Of a stretch of 64,000 nt of DNA, positions 26,662 to 35,138 are shown piece after piece. A program made the position numbers and the translations under genes. Below the pieces are notes generated by a model that searched no databases, was not told the origin of the DNA, and worked only from the letters and a program-made list of their open reading frames with translations. Every line of letters starts with the position of its first letter. Position 1 is the stretch's first letter. The stretch spans positions 1 to 64,000 of the forward strand of contig JAKPKY010000065.1 of the NCBI GenBank assembly GCA_029553505.1, given 5' to 3'. This DNA comes from Planctomycetota bacterium (GTDB lineage Bacteria; Planctomycetota; Phycisphaerae; SM23-33).

Positions 26662-27684
26662 ATGGCAAGGAAAGACAAGGTACGGAAGGAACGGACGCCC
26701 TCCCGCCTGGCGACGTGGTGGGCGGGGCGGAGCGAGCAGGGGCGGGCGAGCTTCCGCCGGGGCGTGACGGCGTTCCTGCTGACGGTGGTGTTCGGCGGGG
26801 CGGCCGTCGCGGGACTGGTCATGCTCGAGAAGCGCGTCCTACGCCGACAGGCGGCCGAGGCGCCGCGCCAGGTGCGCGTCTCGCTGGTGGGCAGCCCGTC
26901 GTGGATGCCCCCGACGCTCCAGTGGCGGATCGTCGAGTCGGTGCGCCCGCGGGGCGTGAACTTCGCCCACGCGGACCTGACGAAGGAAGTGCACGCGCTG
27001 GCCGAGGCCAACCCGTGGATCCGCAAGGTGCGCGCGGTCCGCAAACGCCTGGACAAAAACCCGCAGGTCGGGCTGATCGAGATCGAGGCGGAGTACCGCC
27101 GCCCGGTGGCGATGGTTCTGCTCCGCGACGAGATCAACTACGCCTACGTGGACGACGAGGGCATCCGCCTGCCGACCGAGCAGGTGCCCAAGTACGCCGC
27201 CGAGGTCGCCGACCGCACCGGGCACAAACGCTGGGTGTATTACGTCAGCCAGGAGGAGATCCCTCCGTACATCCAGGCGTCGCGGATTCACTACATCAAC
27301 ATCCAGTTGTACTTCGATCGCGACGGCGACCCGCCCGCGCCGGGCCGGAAGTGGCAGTGCCCGGCCCTGGCGGAGGGCATCCGCCTGGTCAAGCTCATCG
27401 CCACGCGCCCCTATGCGTGGGAGGTCACCACCGTCGACGCGCGGAACTTCAACGCGCGGATCAGCCGGTCCGAACCGGACCTCCGCATGTGGGCGCAGGT
27501 GGGGCAGGGCCCGCGGACCGACATCCGCTTCGGGCGATTCCCCAACGCCAGCGGCGACTGGGTGGTCTCTCCGGAACGCAAGATGTCGTATCTCGACGAA
27601 TTCGTGGGCGATCACGGCAGGCTGGCCGGCGTCCGCGAATACATCGACCTGCGATACGACACGGGATATGAAAGCATCAACTGA
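26662..27684 (+). CDS. ftsQ: FtsQ/DivIB-like division protein
   Basis: 340 aa. A basic cytoplasmic head (residues 1-33) is followed by one transmembrane helix (GVTAFLLTVVFGGAAVAGLVML, about 34-55) and a POTRA-like region with ADLTKEVHALAEANPWIRKVRAVRK (about 103-127). The 'NPWIxxVxVxR' pattern is the FtsQ hallmark. The following VGLIEIEAEYRRPVAMV matches the start of the FtsQ beta domain. Position directly after ddl is the classical ftsQ location. It is longer than the usual 250-280 aa, with a C-terminal extension. ftsA and ftsZ, which normally follow, are not present. Confidence 0.75.
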   Translation: MARKDKVRKERTPSRLATWWAGRSEQGRASFRRGVTAFLLTVVFGGAAVAGLVMLEKRVLRRQAAEAPRQVRVSLVGSPSWMPPTLQWRIVESVRPRGVNFAHADLTKEVHALAEANPWIRKVRAVRKRLDKNPQVGLIEIEAEYRRPVAMVLLRDEINYAYVDDEGIRLPTEQVPKYAAEVADRTGHKRWVYYVSQEEIPPYIQASRIHYINIQLYFDRDGDPPAPGRKWQCPALAEGIRLVKLIATRPYAWEVTTVDARNFNARISRSEPDLRMWAQVGQGPRTDIRFGRFPNASGDWVVSPERKMSYLDEFVGDHGRLAGVREYIDLRYDTGYESIN

Positions 27685-28390
27685 GCCTTCCGGGCCGGCG
27701 GCGCGGTTGTGGCGACCGGCCGGGATTCTCTACCTGGCGGTCTGCCTGGCTGCCCTGGCGGTTGGGCTCTGGCCCGACGCGGTCTACCCCTCCCGCTCCA
27801 ACTACCGTCCCGCGCCGCTCCCGACGTTGCAGACGCTGGCGGTGGGGCAGGCGGCCTTCATCCTGCTGGTCCACCCGCTGGTGCTGCTGCGCCGCCGGGA
27901 CAAGGCGGCTCGGCCGGAGCATGAGGACGCGCGGGCGTTCTTGGCGTCGGCCGTACTGGAGACGCTCGGAATGCTCGCGGCGACGGCGCCGTTCTACGCA
28001 GCCGCCGCGTGGCTGGCCGACGCGACCGTCGGAGACGTGCTTCGCGCGGCGCTCTACGCGGCGTGCCTCTGGCCGACGGCGTGGGCCGGCGCGTGGTGCA
28101 TGATCCGCCGGCCGCGATGGGCCTCGGCCGTCGTGCTGGGACTGCTGCTGGCGGCGCTGGGGTTGCCCGCGGCGTGGTATGTCGCCCGCGAGTTCCTCCC
28201 TGCCGTCGGCGACGCCGGCTGGCTGTGGCGGCTCGCCCCGGCGACCTTCGCCTGGGACAACGCCGCCTCCCGGCTGCCCAACGCCGCGCCCGAACCGCTC
28301 TGGGCGCTGCTGGCCTGGCCCGCTATCGCCGTCGCTGTCGCGATCGGGGCGCAGGCCGACGCTGTGTCCCGCAGGGACAATCGACAATAG
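27668..28390 (+). CDS. Unknown multi-pass membrane protein, repeat-derived C-terminus
   Basis: 240 aa; the ATG at 27668 lies inside the end of the ftsQ-like gene (17-base overlap). Six or so hydrophobic helices are visible (about 17-35, 56-74, 93-115, 123-143, 153-172, 205-225). I do not recognise the family. The last residues (SRRDNRQ) and the TAG stop are encoded by the left part of a palindromic GTCCCGCAGGGAC / AATAGCCCA repeat, so the natural C-terminus may have been replaced. It is the last gene of the dcw transcription unit. Confidence 0.55.
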   Translation: MKASTEPSGPAARLWRPAGILYLAVCLAALAVGLWPDAVYPSRSNYRPAPLPTLQTLAVGQAAFILLVHPLVLLRRRDKAARPEHEDARAFLASAVLETLGMLAATAPFYAAAAWLADATVGDVLRAALYAACLWPTAWAGAWCMIRRPRWASAVVLGLLLAALGLPAAWYVAREFLPAVGDAGWLWRLAPATFAWDNAASRLPNAAPEPLWALLAWPAIAVAVAIGAQADAVSRRDNRQ

Positions 28391-28454
28391 CCCAGGAATC
28401 TTCCCAGCAGTGAACTGCTGGGCTATTCTCGCGACGTCCCTCCGGGACGTAAAC
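28367..28454. repeat. BIME-like palindromic repeat (GTCCCGCAGGGAC / AATAGCCCA)
   Basis: Nested palindromes: GTCCCGCAGGGAC at the left, AATAGCCCA pairing with TGGGCTATT around CAGCAGTGAACTGCTG, and GACGTCCCTCCGGGACGT at the right. This layout resembles REP/BIME elements mobilised by RAYT-type transposases in other bacteria. The left end supplies the stop codon of the upstream membrane protein gene. Confidence 0.65.
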
Positions 28455-28490
28455 CACTCGCCCGCCGCCGACGCGATCGGAAAATAATCA

Positions 28491-28516
28491 GGCCTGCCCG
28501 CATGAGCAGGCAGGCC
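28491..28516. terminator. Hairpin between convergent genes, possible terminator
   Basis: GGCCTGCC pairs with GGCAGGCC around a 10-base loop, in the gap between the + strand membrane gene and the minus-strand CreD-like gene. There is no T-run on either side, so termination would be weak or Rho-assisted. Confidence 0.35.
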
Positions 28517-28560
28517 CGTTCACGCCCCCCGGCCCGAATGTCGGCGGCGGTTGCGGCCTG

Positions 28561-29829
28561 TCACAGCGGCGCGGCGCCGGCGGGAGGGTTCGTCGGCGGC
28601 GGGGGAGGTGTTCGGCCCCTTGCGGCCGACGTCGCGGCGCCGGGGCGGGCGAACACCTCGAACCAGTTCACGCGACCGGTCGCCTGCATCAGCACGAACA
28701 GCGTAATGATCGCCCCGATGACGATCGCCAGGCCCGTCCAGCCGGGGTAGAAGAACGCGTACGAGAAGCCCAGCAGGTACACCAGTTCGGCCGCGCCCAC
28801 GTACGCCACGGCGAACTTCACGCCGGCTACCAGGCGCATATAGCTGACGACGAGCAGCACGGCCGTCGCGGCGCAGATCCAGAACGCCGCGTGGATGGAA
28901 ATCTTGTCCACGAGATACGCCAGCAGGATGTGGAAGGCGAAGAACCCCGCCGAGACGAACAGGTAGTGCATCGGGTGCAGGGCGATCCGCTTGAGCACGC
29001 AGACGGTGAACAGGACGGTGAAGAAGAACAGCAGGCTCACGGGGGCGAAGAAGCTCATCCGTGCGGCGATGGGCCCGGCGTTGGGGCGCGCGGGCATGAC
29101 GATCCCGATCCACTTGTCGGTGCGCGGGGTGTCGAACTTCCAGGCCGCCTGCACGCCGCCTTTGATCGGCGCGGCCGGGCTGGCCGGGCTGACGGAGCCC
29201 TTGGCGTAGTCGATGTCGGCGAAGTTCGTCGTCGCCGTCAGCGAAAAGTTCCGCAGGCCCGTCGGCAACGGCCAGTCGCACCAGCCCGGGCGGTAGCGCC
29301 AACTGTCGCGCCCGCGGGCTTCGTATGCCACGGTGACGACGTGGTCGGCGTCGTTGGCCAGCCGGACCGCCAGCGTGTTGGGGAATCGCGCGGCGTAGGC
29401 GGGTGAAACGCCCTGGCCGTCCAGCGTGATCGCGACGCGCTCGACCTCCGACGGCAGGCGGAACAGCAGCATTCCGCCCGTCGTGCCTCCCGTCGCCGGC
29501 AGCCTGACCGTGTATCGCCCCTCGAACGCCACCGTGTAGGTGCTGAACCACAGCAGGCCCTTGTAGCGGTTGTCGTGGCGGAAGGAGACGTTCACCTCCG
29601 ACGCCAGCGGGTCGGCGTAGCGGGACGGGTCGGCGCGTTCCTCGGCGCCGGCCACCACGTACGGCGACGTCTGCACCAGGTCGGCCGGGCCCCACAGGGC
29701 GTTGACCTCGGCCGACAGGTCGTCCTTCAACTCGGCCGTGCGGTACTCCATCGTCCCGCCCAGGATCATCCAGGCCACGCTCACCGCGCAGAAGATGAAA
29801 ATCACGGCGAACAATCGCAAGACGCTCAT
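28561..29829 (-). CDS. CreD-like inner membrane protein
   Basis: 422 aa. An N-terminal membrane helix (LFAVIFIFCAVSVAWMILG, 6-24) is followed by a large periplasmic beta-rich domain (about 30-255). A C-terminal bundle of helices includes HYLFVSAGFFAFHILLAYLVDKISIHAAF and later FVLMQATGRVNW, the pattern of the CreD family. CreD affects envelope integrity in Enterobacteria and is controlled by CreBC there. Here the neighbours are a winged-helix regulator and another membrane protein on the same strand. The proline-rich C-terminal tail (TPPPPPTNPP) is an addition. Confidence 0.65.
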   Translation of the reverse strand: MSVLRLFAVIFIFCAVSVAWMILGGTMEYRTAELKDDLSAEVNALWGPADLVQTSPYVVAGAEERADPSRYADPLASEVNVSFRHDNRYKGLLWFSTYTVAFEGRYTVRLPATGGTTGGMLLFRLPSEVERVAITLDGQGVSPAYAARFPNTLAVRLANDADHVVTVAYEARGRDSWRYRPGWCDWPLPTGLRNFSLTATTNFADIDYAKGSVSPASPAAPIKGGVQAAWKFDTPRTDKWIGIVMPARPNAGPIAARMSFFAPVSLLFFFTVLFTVCVLKRIALHPMHYLFVSAGFFAFHILLAYLVDKISIHAAFWICAATAVLLVVSYMRLVAGVKFAVAYVGAAELVYLLGFSYAFFYPGWTGLAIVIGAIITLFVLMQATGRVNWFEVFARPGAATSAARGRTPPPPPTNPPAGAAPL

Positions 29830-29865
29830 GGTTTCCCCTTTCGATTTTTAAGCGAAAAAGCGAAG

Positions 29866-29953
29866 GAACCACAAAGTTCACAAAGGACACGAAGGGCAGA
29901 GAAAACGGAATCAATTCTCCCTTGGTGTTCTTTGTGCCCTTTGTGGTGAATCC
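29866..29953. repeat. CACAAAG-type inverted repeat, gene-less hairpin
   Basis: AACCACAAAGTTCACAAAGG at the left is answered by CTTTGTGCCCTTTGTGGTG at the right, with GGACACGAAGGGCAGAG between. The arms are made of a 9-10 base short-period unit and are inverted. The whole element fills the gap between the CreD-like gene and the winged-helix gene, inside what looks like one operon. Confidence 0.6.
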
Positions 29954-29968
29954 GTTTTGTTTCGGTCG

Positions 29969-30289
29969 TCATCGTGCCTTGTCCAGAATTCCCTGGAGGA
30001 TTCCCAGGTAGCGTTTCATCGCTTCGCGCCCCTTGTCCGTCAGAGAGAGCGTGGTGCGGGGCTTTTTGCCCTGGAAGGATTTCTCGATCCGCGCGTAGCC
30101 GGCGCGTTCCAGGGCCGTCAGGTGCGTCGAGAGGTTGCCGTCGGTCAGGCCCAGCTCGCCCTTGAGCTCGGTGAAGTCGAGCCGGTCCACGCCCGCCAGC
30201 GTTGCCATGATCGCCAGGCGCGTCCGCTGGTGGATCGTCTCGTCGAGGAGGTTGTGTTTCTGTTCGTCCGTCAACGGTTGCTCTTTCAC
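29969..30289 (-). CDS. Winged-helix transcriptional regulator (MarR/ArsR-like)
   Basis: 106 aa. A single winged-helix domain: TRLAIMATLAGVDRLDFTELK (helices 1-2), LGLTDGNLSTHLTALERAGYA (recognition helix, about 47-67) and the wing SFQGKKPRTTLSLTDKGREA. This matches the stand-alone 'winged helix DNA-binding' family that often lies next to membrane proteins it controls. The start is 10 bases from the stop of the upstream membrane gene. A likely operator is the ACTTTGT-N3-ACAAAGT palindrome upstream of the operon at 30957. Confidence 0.8.
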   Translation of the reverse strand: MKEQPLTDEQKHNLLDETIHQRTRLAIMATLAGVDRLDFTELKGELGLTDGNLSTHLTALERAGYARIEKSFQGKKPRTTLSLTDKGREAMKRYLGILQGILDKAR

Positions 30290-30299
30290 GCTGGGTCGC

Positions 30300-30935
30300 T
30301 CATCCGCCGTGGCGGGCCCAGACGGCCACGCCGTAGACGATGTGGTATCCGCCGAAGGTGACGCCCAGCGTCCAGTACGGCGCCGTGCCCGCGGGCAGTC
30401 CGGGCAGGGTGAACTGGAACATCGCAGCCGGCAGGGCCGACAGCACGAACGCCGCCCCCAGCAAACGAAGCTCGATGGGGGAGAAGTCTCCCACCTGCCA
30501 GAGCGCCACGCCGTAGAAGGCCATCCAGACGGCCGGGATCAGGCCCCACTCGTTGGGGCCGATGCCGTAGTACCACCGCATCACGATGACGGCCGTCAGC
30601 CCCACGCCCGCGACGAACGGCGGAAGGATCGTCAGCAGGATGCGCTTCTTGACGCTCGACCAGAAGGGCATCCCGCGGCGTTTCTCGCGGAGGCGGGTGA
30701 GGGTTGTGACGGCGGCGAACGCGGCGACGAACACGCCCGCCCAGACGAGGGCGTTGATGAAGACCGCCTGTGCGGGTTCGAACGCCTGGGAGATGAGCCA
30801 GTCGGCCAGCACGCCGGCCAGCGCCGCCAGACCGGCGAGGATTCCCGACACGCCGCTCATGGTGGAGTATCGGAGGGGGCGTTCCATGAGCTGCCGAATG
30901 ACGGTGAGTTCCGCGGAGGCCTTGTCTGCGTCCAT
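30300..30935 (-). CDS. Unknown membrane protein of the CreD-like operon
   Basis: 211 aa with about six hydrophobic helices (about 28-46, 55-75, 100-122, 131-147, 156-176, 185-204). The N-terminal ELTVIRQLMERPLRYSTMSG stretch precedes the first helix. I do not recognise a named function, but proteins of this shape often stand next to stand-alone winged-helix regulators. It is the first gene of the minus-strand group, preceded by a palindromic operator-like site. Confidence 0.65.
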   Translation of the reverse strand: MDADKASAELTVIRQLMERPLRYSTMSGVSGILAGLAALAGVLADWLISQAFEPAQAVFINALVWAGVFVAAFAAVTTLTRLREKRRGMPFWSSVKKRILLTILPPFVAGVGLTAVIVMRWYYGIGPNEWGLIPAVWMAFYGVALWQVGDFSPIELRLLGAAFVLSALPAAMFQFTLPGLPAGTAPYWTLGVTFGGYHIVYGVAVWARHGG

Positions 30936-30956
30936 GATCGCGTTCCTTGGCTATGA

Positions 30957-30980
30957 ACTTTGTAATACAAAGTACTTTGT
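30957..30980 (-). promoter_or_regulatory. Palindromic operator ACTTTGT-AAT-ACAAAGT
   Basis: ACTTTGTAATACAAAGT (30957-30973) is a 7+7 inverted repeat with a 3-base spacer, immediately followed by a third half-site ACTTTGT (30974-30980). It lies 22 bases upstream of the first gene of the membrane/winged-helix/CreD-like operon. The likely ligand is the winged-helix protein encoded there, which would give autoregulation. The match between regulator and site is inferred. Confidence 0.55.
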
Positions 30981-31170
30981 CATAGTCGCTCCCGCCTGTC
31001 AACGGAAAATCCGACGGCGCGGAGAGAAAATTATTCGCCCCTGCCGCGGAGGGGGAATTCGGCAACGGCGGGTGTTGCCAGGATCAGGCGGCTGGACGAA
31101 AATTGCGCGGCCCTCCCCCGGCCGGATTCGATCCGTGCTTGACGGAAACTCGATATCTTTTGCCGTTAAG

Positions 31171-31199
31171 TTGCAGGCGCAATTCCGCCAAAGTAAGAT
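31171..31199 (+). promoter_or_regulatory. Possible promoter of the GH16/GH31 genes
   Basis: TTGCAG and TAAGAT are separated by 17 bases, matching the sigma-70 consensus at 3 and 4 positions respectively. Transcription from here would give a leader of about 100 bases that includes the long hairpin at 31237-31290. Confidence 0.3.
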
Positions 31200-31236
31200 A
31201 CCCTCTCCGGGATTCGCGGAGACATCCCGCGGCATG

Positions 31237-31290
31237 AGAGCCTATCCGAATCACTGCAAGGAGCCCCTTGAAGTGATCCGGATAGGCTCT
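31237..31290. repeat. Long hairpin in the GH16 leader
   Basis: AGAGCCTATCCGAATCACT pairs with AGTGATCCGGATAGGCTCT (18 of 19 positions). The loop itself contains CAAGG...CCTTG, which extends the stem. It ends one base pair before the AAGGAG ribosome site of the GH16 gene. It may be a REP-like repeat or a leader RNA structure; nothing distinguishes these here. Confidence 0.6.
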
Positions 31291-31304
31291 AAGGAGACGG
31301 AATC

Positions 31305-32612
31305 GTGGTTCTCGCAAGCTTCGCGTTCTGGACGGTTTTGTTGACGGTTGGATTCCTTTTGTACGTCGGCCTGGCGGCGCATGCTGCCGGGCCCAAGGCG
31401 GCGGCCGGAAAGCCGTCCCGCCCGGTCGTGCTGACGATCGAGCCCGGCGAGCTGCGCGCACGGCCGGAATACGGCTGCCCGATCACCTACCGCTGGCAGG
31501 CCCAGCCGATGGCGAAGGACTGCACCGTCTTCGTCCGCGTGCTGGACAAGGACGGAAAGGTGGTGGTCCAGGAGGACCACGCGCCGCCGGCGCCGACCTC
31601 GCAGTGGAGCGGCGCGGTGGAATACACGCGGACGCTCTTCCTGCCGCGCTGGGCGCCGTGGGGCAAGCAGTCCGTGCCGGGACCGGGCGAAGGACGATAC
31701 ACGATCCACGTGGGCCTGGCGGACAAGGACGAGCGCCAGGAGCTTTCCGCCGGTCCGGGCGTGACGGCCGACGGCCAGGGCGGATACCAGGTGGGCGTTC
31801 TCGTCGTGGACCGCGACGCGCCGATTCCGGAACTCGGTCCCAAAACGCTGGACCTGACGGGCTACCGCCTGACGTTCAACGAGGAGTTTACCGAGCCGCT
31901 GAGCGTCTCTCCGTGGGGGCCCTGCGGGCCGGGCGGCTCGCGGTGGATCGCCCACACGCCCTACGCGGGCGACTTCGGCGACGCCGCCTTCATCGACCCC
32001 GTGCCGGGATTCCCCTTCACGATCGACAACGGAATCCTGCGCATCGAGGCCCGCAAGGACGAGGCGATCGCCGCGTCCGACCAGTGGAAGCGCACCTGGG
32101 GCGCGGGGCTGCTGTCGTCGGCCGACGCCAACGGCAACGGCTTCGCGCAGAAGTACGGATACTTCGAGATGCGGGCGAAGTTCCCCGAAGGCCCGGGCAC
32201 TTGGCCGGCGTTCTGGCTGCTGGGCCTGCCGGCGCTGCGGAACAAGACCGACCCGTCCATCGTCAACATCGAGATCGACATCCTCGAGCAGTACGGGCAC
32301 TGGCCCAACAAGCTCTGCACGGCCATCCACCAGTGGAACCGCGCCAATCGCGCCGCCAGCATCAGCGCGGGAAAGAACTTCCTCGTCTGCGGGATGACCG
32401 AGGGCTTCCACACCTACGGCGCAATGGTGACGGAGGAGTTCATCGCGTTCTACTACGACGGCGTGGAGCTCCGCCGCGAGAAGACCCCCGAATGCGCGAA
32501 GGTTCCGCTGTACCTGCTGGTGAACCTGACGCTGGGCCCTGGCTGGCCGCTCGACAAGACCCCCAGCCCGTCGTATATGTACGTGGACTACGTCCGGGCG
32601 TATTCCAGGTAG
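31305..32612 (+). CDS. GH16 glycoside hydrolase (beta-glucanase/agarase type)
   Basis: 435 aa; the GTG at 31305 has AGGAG eight bases upstream. A signal or anchor helix (about 4-26) is followed by an Ig-like beta domain (about 40-170) and the GH16 catalytic domain (about 180-435). The catalytic signature ExDxxE is IEIDILEQ (Glu323, Asp325, Glu328), preceded by FEMRAKFPEGPGTWPAFWLL, which is typical of GH16. It should cleave internal beta-1,3/1,4 bonds of polysaccharides outside the cytoplasm. A GH31 enzyme follows 34 bases later, so the pair probably works on one glycan. Confidence 0.85.
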   Translation: MVLASFAFWTVLLTVGFLLYVGLAAHAAGPKAAAGKPSRPVVLTIEPGELRARPEYGCPITYRWQAQPMAKDCTVFVRVLDKDGKVVVQEDHAPPAPTSQWSGAVEYTRTLFLPRWAPWGKQSVPGPGEGRYTIHVGLADKDERQELSAGPGVTADGQGGYQVGVLVVDRDAPIPELGPKTLDLTGYRLTFNEEFTEPLSVSPWGPCGPGGSRWIAHTPYAGDFGDAAFIDPVPGFPFTIDNGILRIEARKDEAIAASDQWKRTWGAGLLSSADANGNGFAQKYGYFEMRAKFPEGPGTWPAFWLLGLPALRNKTDPSIVNIEIDILEQYGHWPNKLCTAIHQWNRANRAASISAGKNFLVCGMTEGFHTYGAMVTEEFIAFYYDGVELRREKTPECAKVPLYLLVNLTLGPGWPLDKTPSPSYMYVDYVRAYSR

Positions 32613-32646
32613 CGCGACGGCGCATCGGCGCGCCGGAGGACGGACC

Positions 32647-34812
32647 ATGACGGACGACGTAACCTTTCTCAACGGCGTGGTGGACGTCAGCGGGGAGTTC
32701 ACCCGGCTGGAGCCCACGTATTTCCTGGCCGACCGCCTGGAGCGGTTCGATGCCCGCGCCGCCCGGGGCGAGGTGCTGTGGAAACGCTACGCGCGCAAGG
32801 GGCGCCTGGCATTCAACCAGTTCGCGGTCCTGTTCGAGGAAAGCAAGCCGTGGGCGTTTCCCGCGGAATACCCCGCCGAACCGGCGCTGCCGTTCTCGGT
32901 GGACTTCATCACGCCGCGGACCGTCCGCCTGCGCGTCCGGACCCGCGCCGAAGCGCCGCCGGATGAGCCCTCGCTGATGCTCGTCGGGCCGCCGCCCGTG
33001 GACACGTCGTGGGCGGTCGAGCCGCAGGAGGGGCGGACCGTCTACCGCAGCCAGGCCGCGGGGGTGCGGATCACCGCCGACCCCTGGCACTTCGAGCTTC
33101 TCGACGCGCAAGGCCGCCTGCTCACCCGCACGCAGCACATGAAGGACAGCCGCAACCTCCAGAATTCCGAACCGCTGCCGTTCTGCTTCCTCCGCCGGGC
33201 GTCGGACCTCCAGCGCCGCATCGCTGCGTCCTTCTCCCTGTCGCCCGACGAAAAACTCTTCGGCGCCGGCGAATCGTTCACCCGCCTCAACAAGCGCGGG
33301 CAGAAGATCGCCCTCTGGATGCAGGATCCCCACGGCGTGCAGACGGGCAAAATGTACAAGCCGGTTCCGTTCTTCCTCAGCAGCCGGGGGTACGGCATGT
33401 TCGTCCACACCGCCGCGCCGCTGACGTTCGACTTCGGCTGCTCGTACGACGGGCTGAACACGATCTACTGCGGCGACGAGACGCTGGACGTGTTCCTGTT
33501 CGTCGGGACGCCCAAGGAGATTCTCAGCGAATACACGGCCCTGACCGGGCGGAGCCCCGTGCCGCCGACGTGGTCGTTCGGGCTGTGGATGAGCCGACTG
33601 ACGTACAAGTCCGACGAGGAAGTGCGCCAGGTGACCGGCGAGTTGCGCCGCCGGAAGATCCCCTGCGACGTGATCCATCTCGACACCGGATGGTTCGAGA
33701 CGGAGTGGCGCTGCGATTACCGCTTCTCGCCGACGAGGTTTCCCCACCCGGGCAAGCTGATGGCCGACCTGAAGGCTCAGGGCTTCCACCTCAGCGTCTG
33801 GCAGGTGCCGTACTTCACGCCGAGCAATCCGCTGTACACCGAGGCGGTCCGCGAAGGCTACATCGTCTGCGCGGGCGGGGGCCAGTCGGCGACCGAGGAC
33901 GCCACGATCGACTTCAGCAATCCCCGCGCGGTCCGGTGGTACCAGGGCCTGCTGGAGGGCGTGCTGCGCGAGGGCGTCTCGTGCATCAAGGCCGACTTCG
34001 GCGAAGGCGCGCCGCTGGGCGGGCAGTACGCGTCGGGCAAAAGCGGCTTTTACGAGCACAACCTCTACCCGATCCGCTACAGCCAGGCCGTCTGGGACGT
34101 CACCCAGCGGGTCACGGGCGAGGCCATCCTCTGGGGACGCAGCGCCTGGGCGGGCTGCCAGCGCTTCCCCATCCACTGGGGGGGCGATGCCGAAACCACC
34201 GACTGCGCCATGGCCGCCACGCTCCGCGCGGGGCTGTCGCTGGGACTGTGCGGGTTCTCGTTCTGGAGCCACGACATCGGCGGCTTCGTCAAGCGGACCT
34301 CCGAGGAACTCTACAAGGAACTCTACCGGCGCTGGGTTCCGTTCGGGATGCTGACGTCGCACAGCCGCTGCCACGGGTTCCCGCCCAAGGAGCCTTGGCA
34401 CTACGGCGAGGAATTCACCGATGAGTTCCGCCGGGCCGTCGAGATGAAGTACCGCCTCATGCCCTACATCCTGGCTCAGGCCAAGCAGTGCTCCGAGCAC
34501 GGCCACCCGATGGTCCGCACGCTGTTCTTCGAGCACCCGGACGACCCGACAAGCTGGCTGATCGAGGATGAATATCTTTTCGGGCGGGACCTGCTGGTGG
34601 CGCCGCTGATGGACGAAGGCGCCTGCGGGCGGGACGTCTACCTTCCGCCGGGTCCGTGGCGCGATTACCAGACGGGCAAGACCTACGACGGGGCGCGGTG
34701 GCACGCCATCGACGCGGGCGCCGTGCCGGTGGTGGTGCTGGCGCGGGTCGGCGCGACGATCCGCGAGTGCCCGGTGGCGCAGTCCACGGCCTGGATCGAT
34801 TGGAACGCGTAA
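32647..34812 (+). CDS. GH31 alpha-xylosidase/alpha-glucosidase
   Basis: 721 aa, as in YicI-like GH31 enzymes. An N-terminal beta-sandwich (1-240) precedes the (beta/alpha)8 barrel. The catalytic nucleophile lies in IKADFGEG (Asp450) and the acid/base in WGGDAETT (Asp514). HLDTGWFETEWRCDY (about 341) is the substrate-binding loop. KADFGE rather than the common D-x-x-E glucosidase version points to xylosidase-type specificity. No signal peptide, so it probably works on imported oligosaccharides. It starts 34 bases after the GH16 gene, with GGAGGACGG upstream. Confidence 0.87.
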   Translation: MTDDVTFLNGVVDVSGEFTRLEPTYFLADRLERFDARAARGEVLWKRYARKGRLAFNQFAVLFEESKPWAFPAEYPAEPALPFSVDFITPRTVRLRVRTRAEAPPDEPSLMLVGPPPVDTSWAVEPQEGRTVYRSQAAGVRITADPWHFELLDAQGRLLTRTQHMKDSRNLQNSEPLPFCFLRRASDLQRRIAASFSLSPDEKLFGAGESFTRLNKRGQKIALWMQDPHGVQTGKMYKPVPFFLSSRGYGMFVHTAAPLTFDFGCSYDGLNTIYCGDETLDVFLFVGTPKEILSEYTALTGRSPVPPTWSFGLWMSRLTYKSDEEVRQVTGELRRRKIPCDVIHLDTGWFETEWRCDYRFSPTRFPHPGKLMADLKAQGFHLSVWQVPYFTPSNPLYTEAVREGYIVCAGGGQSATEDATIDFSNPRAVRWYQGLLEGVLREGVSCIKADFGEGAPLGGQYASGKSGFYEHNLYPIRYSQAVWDVTQRVTGEAILWGRSAWAGCQRFPIHWGGDAETTDCAMAATLRAGLSLGLCGFSFWSHDIGGFVKRTSEELYKELYRRWVPFGMLTSHSRCHGFPPKEPWHYGEEFTDEFRRAVEMKYRLMPYILAQAKQCSEHGHPMVRTLFFEHPDDPTSWLIEDEYLFGRDLLVAPLMDEGACGRDVYLPPGPWRDYQTGKTYDGARWHAIDAGAVPVVVLARVGATIRECPVAQSTAWIDWNA

Positions 34813-34822
34813 GACCGACGTA

Positions 34823-34922
34823 ACGGAACTCGGAACTGGGGAACCGGGAACACGGAAAGACCATCTTGCGCGAAGCCTAGTTCCTTGTTCCGAGTTCCTG
34901 GTTCCTTATTTTGGTTCCCTTG
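34823..34922. repeat. GGAACTCGGAAC-type inverted repeat (family D)
   Basis: The gap between GH31 and the HTH gene (34813-35138) holds no gene in its first 110 bases, but holds a repeat with inverted arms of a GGAAC-based short-period unit (GGAACTCGGAACTGGGGAAC and, reversed, AGTTCCTTGTTCCGAGTTCC). Between the arms lies a core reading AAAGACCATCTTGCGCGAAG. Similar cores are found in copies at 43430, 45090, 45640 and 52980. The rest of the gap is unremarkable GC-rich sequence. Confidence 0.6.
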
Positions 34923-35138
34923 CTGTTGGGGGTTTCGGCTCGTATCATGTCTCGGAGCGGGCAACAAGAGGGCCCCGGCAGGAGCCGGCCGGCCTGGGTT
35001 CCCCCCCAAGGCGGGCTCGCGTTTCCGTGCCGAGGCCTGTTGCGTCGGCGGGCGGCCCCCCGGCGCCGTCCGGTCGACGAAACGGTTTGTAAGACGCCCC
35101 GCGGGGGGCAACAAGTCACTTCCGCAAGGAAATGCGAC

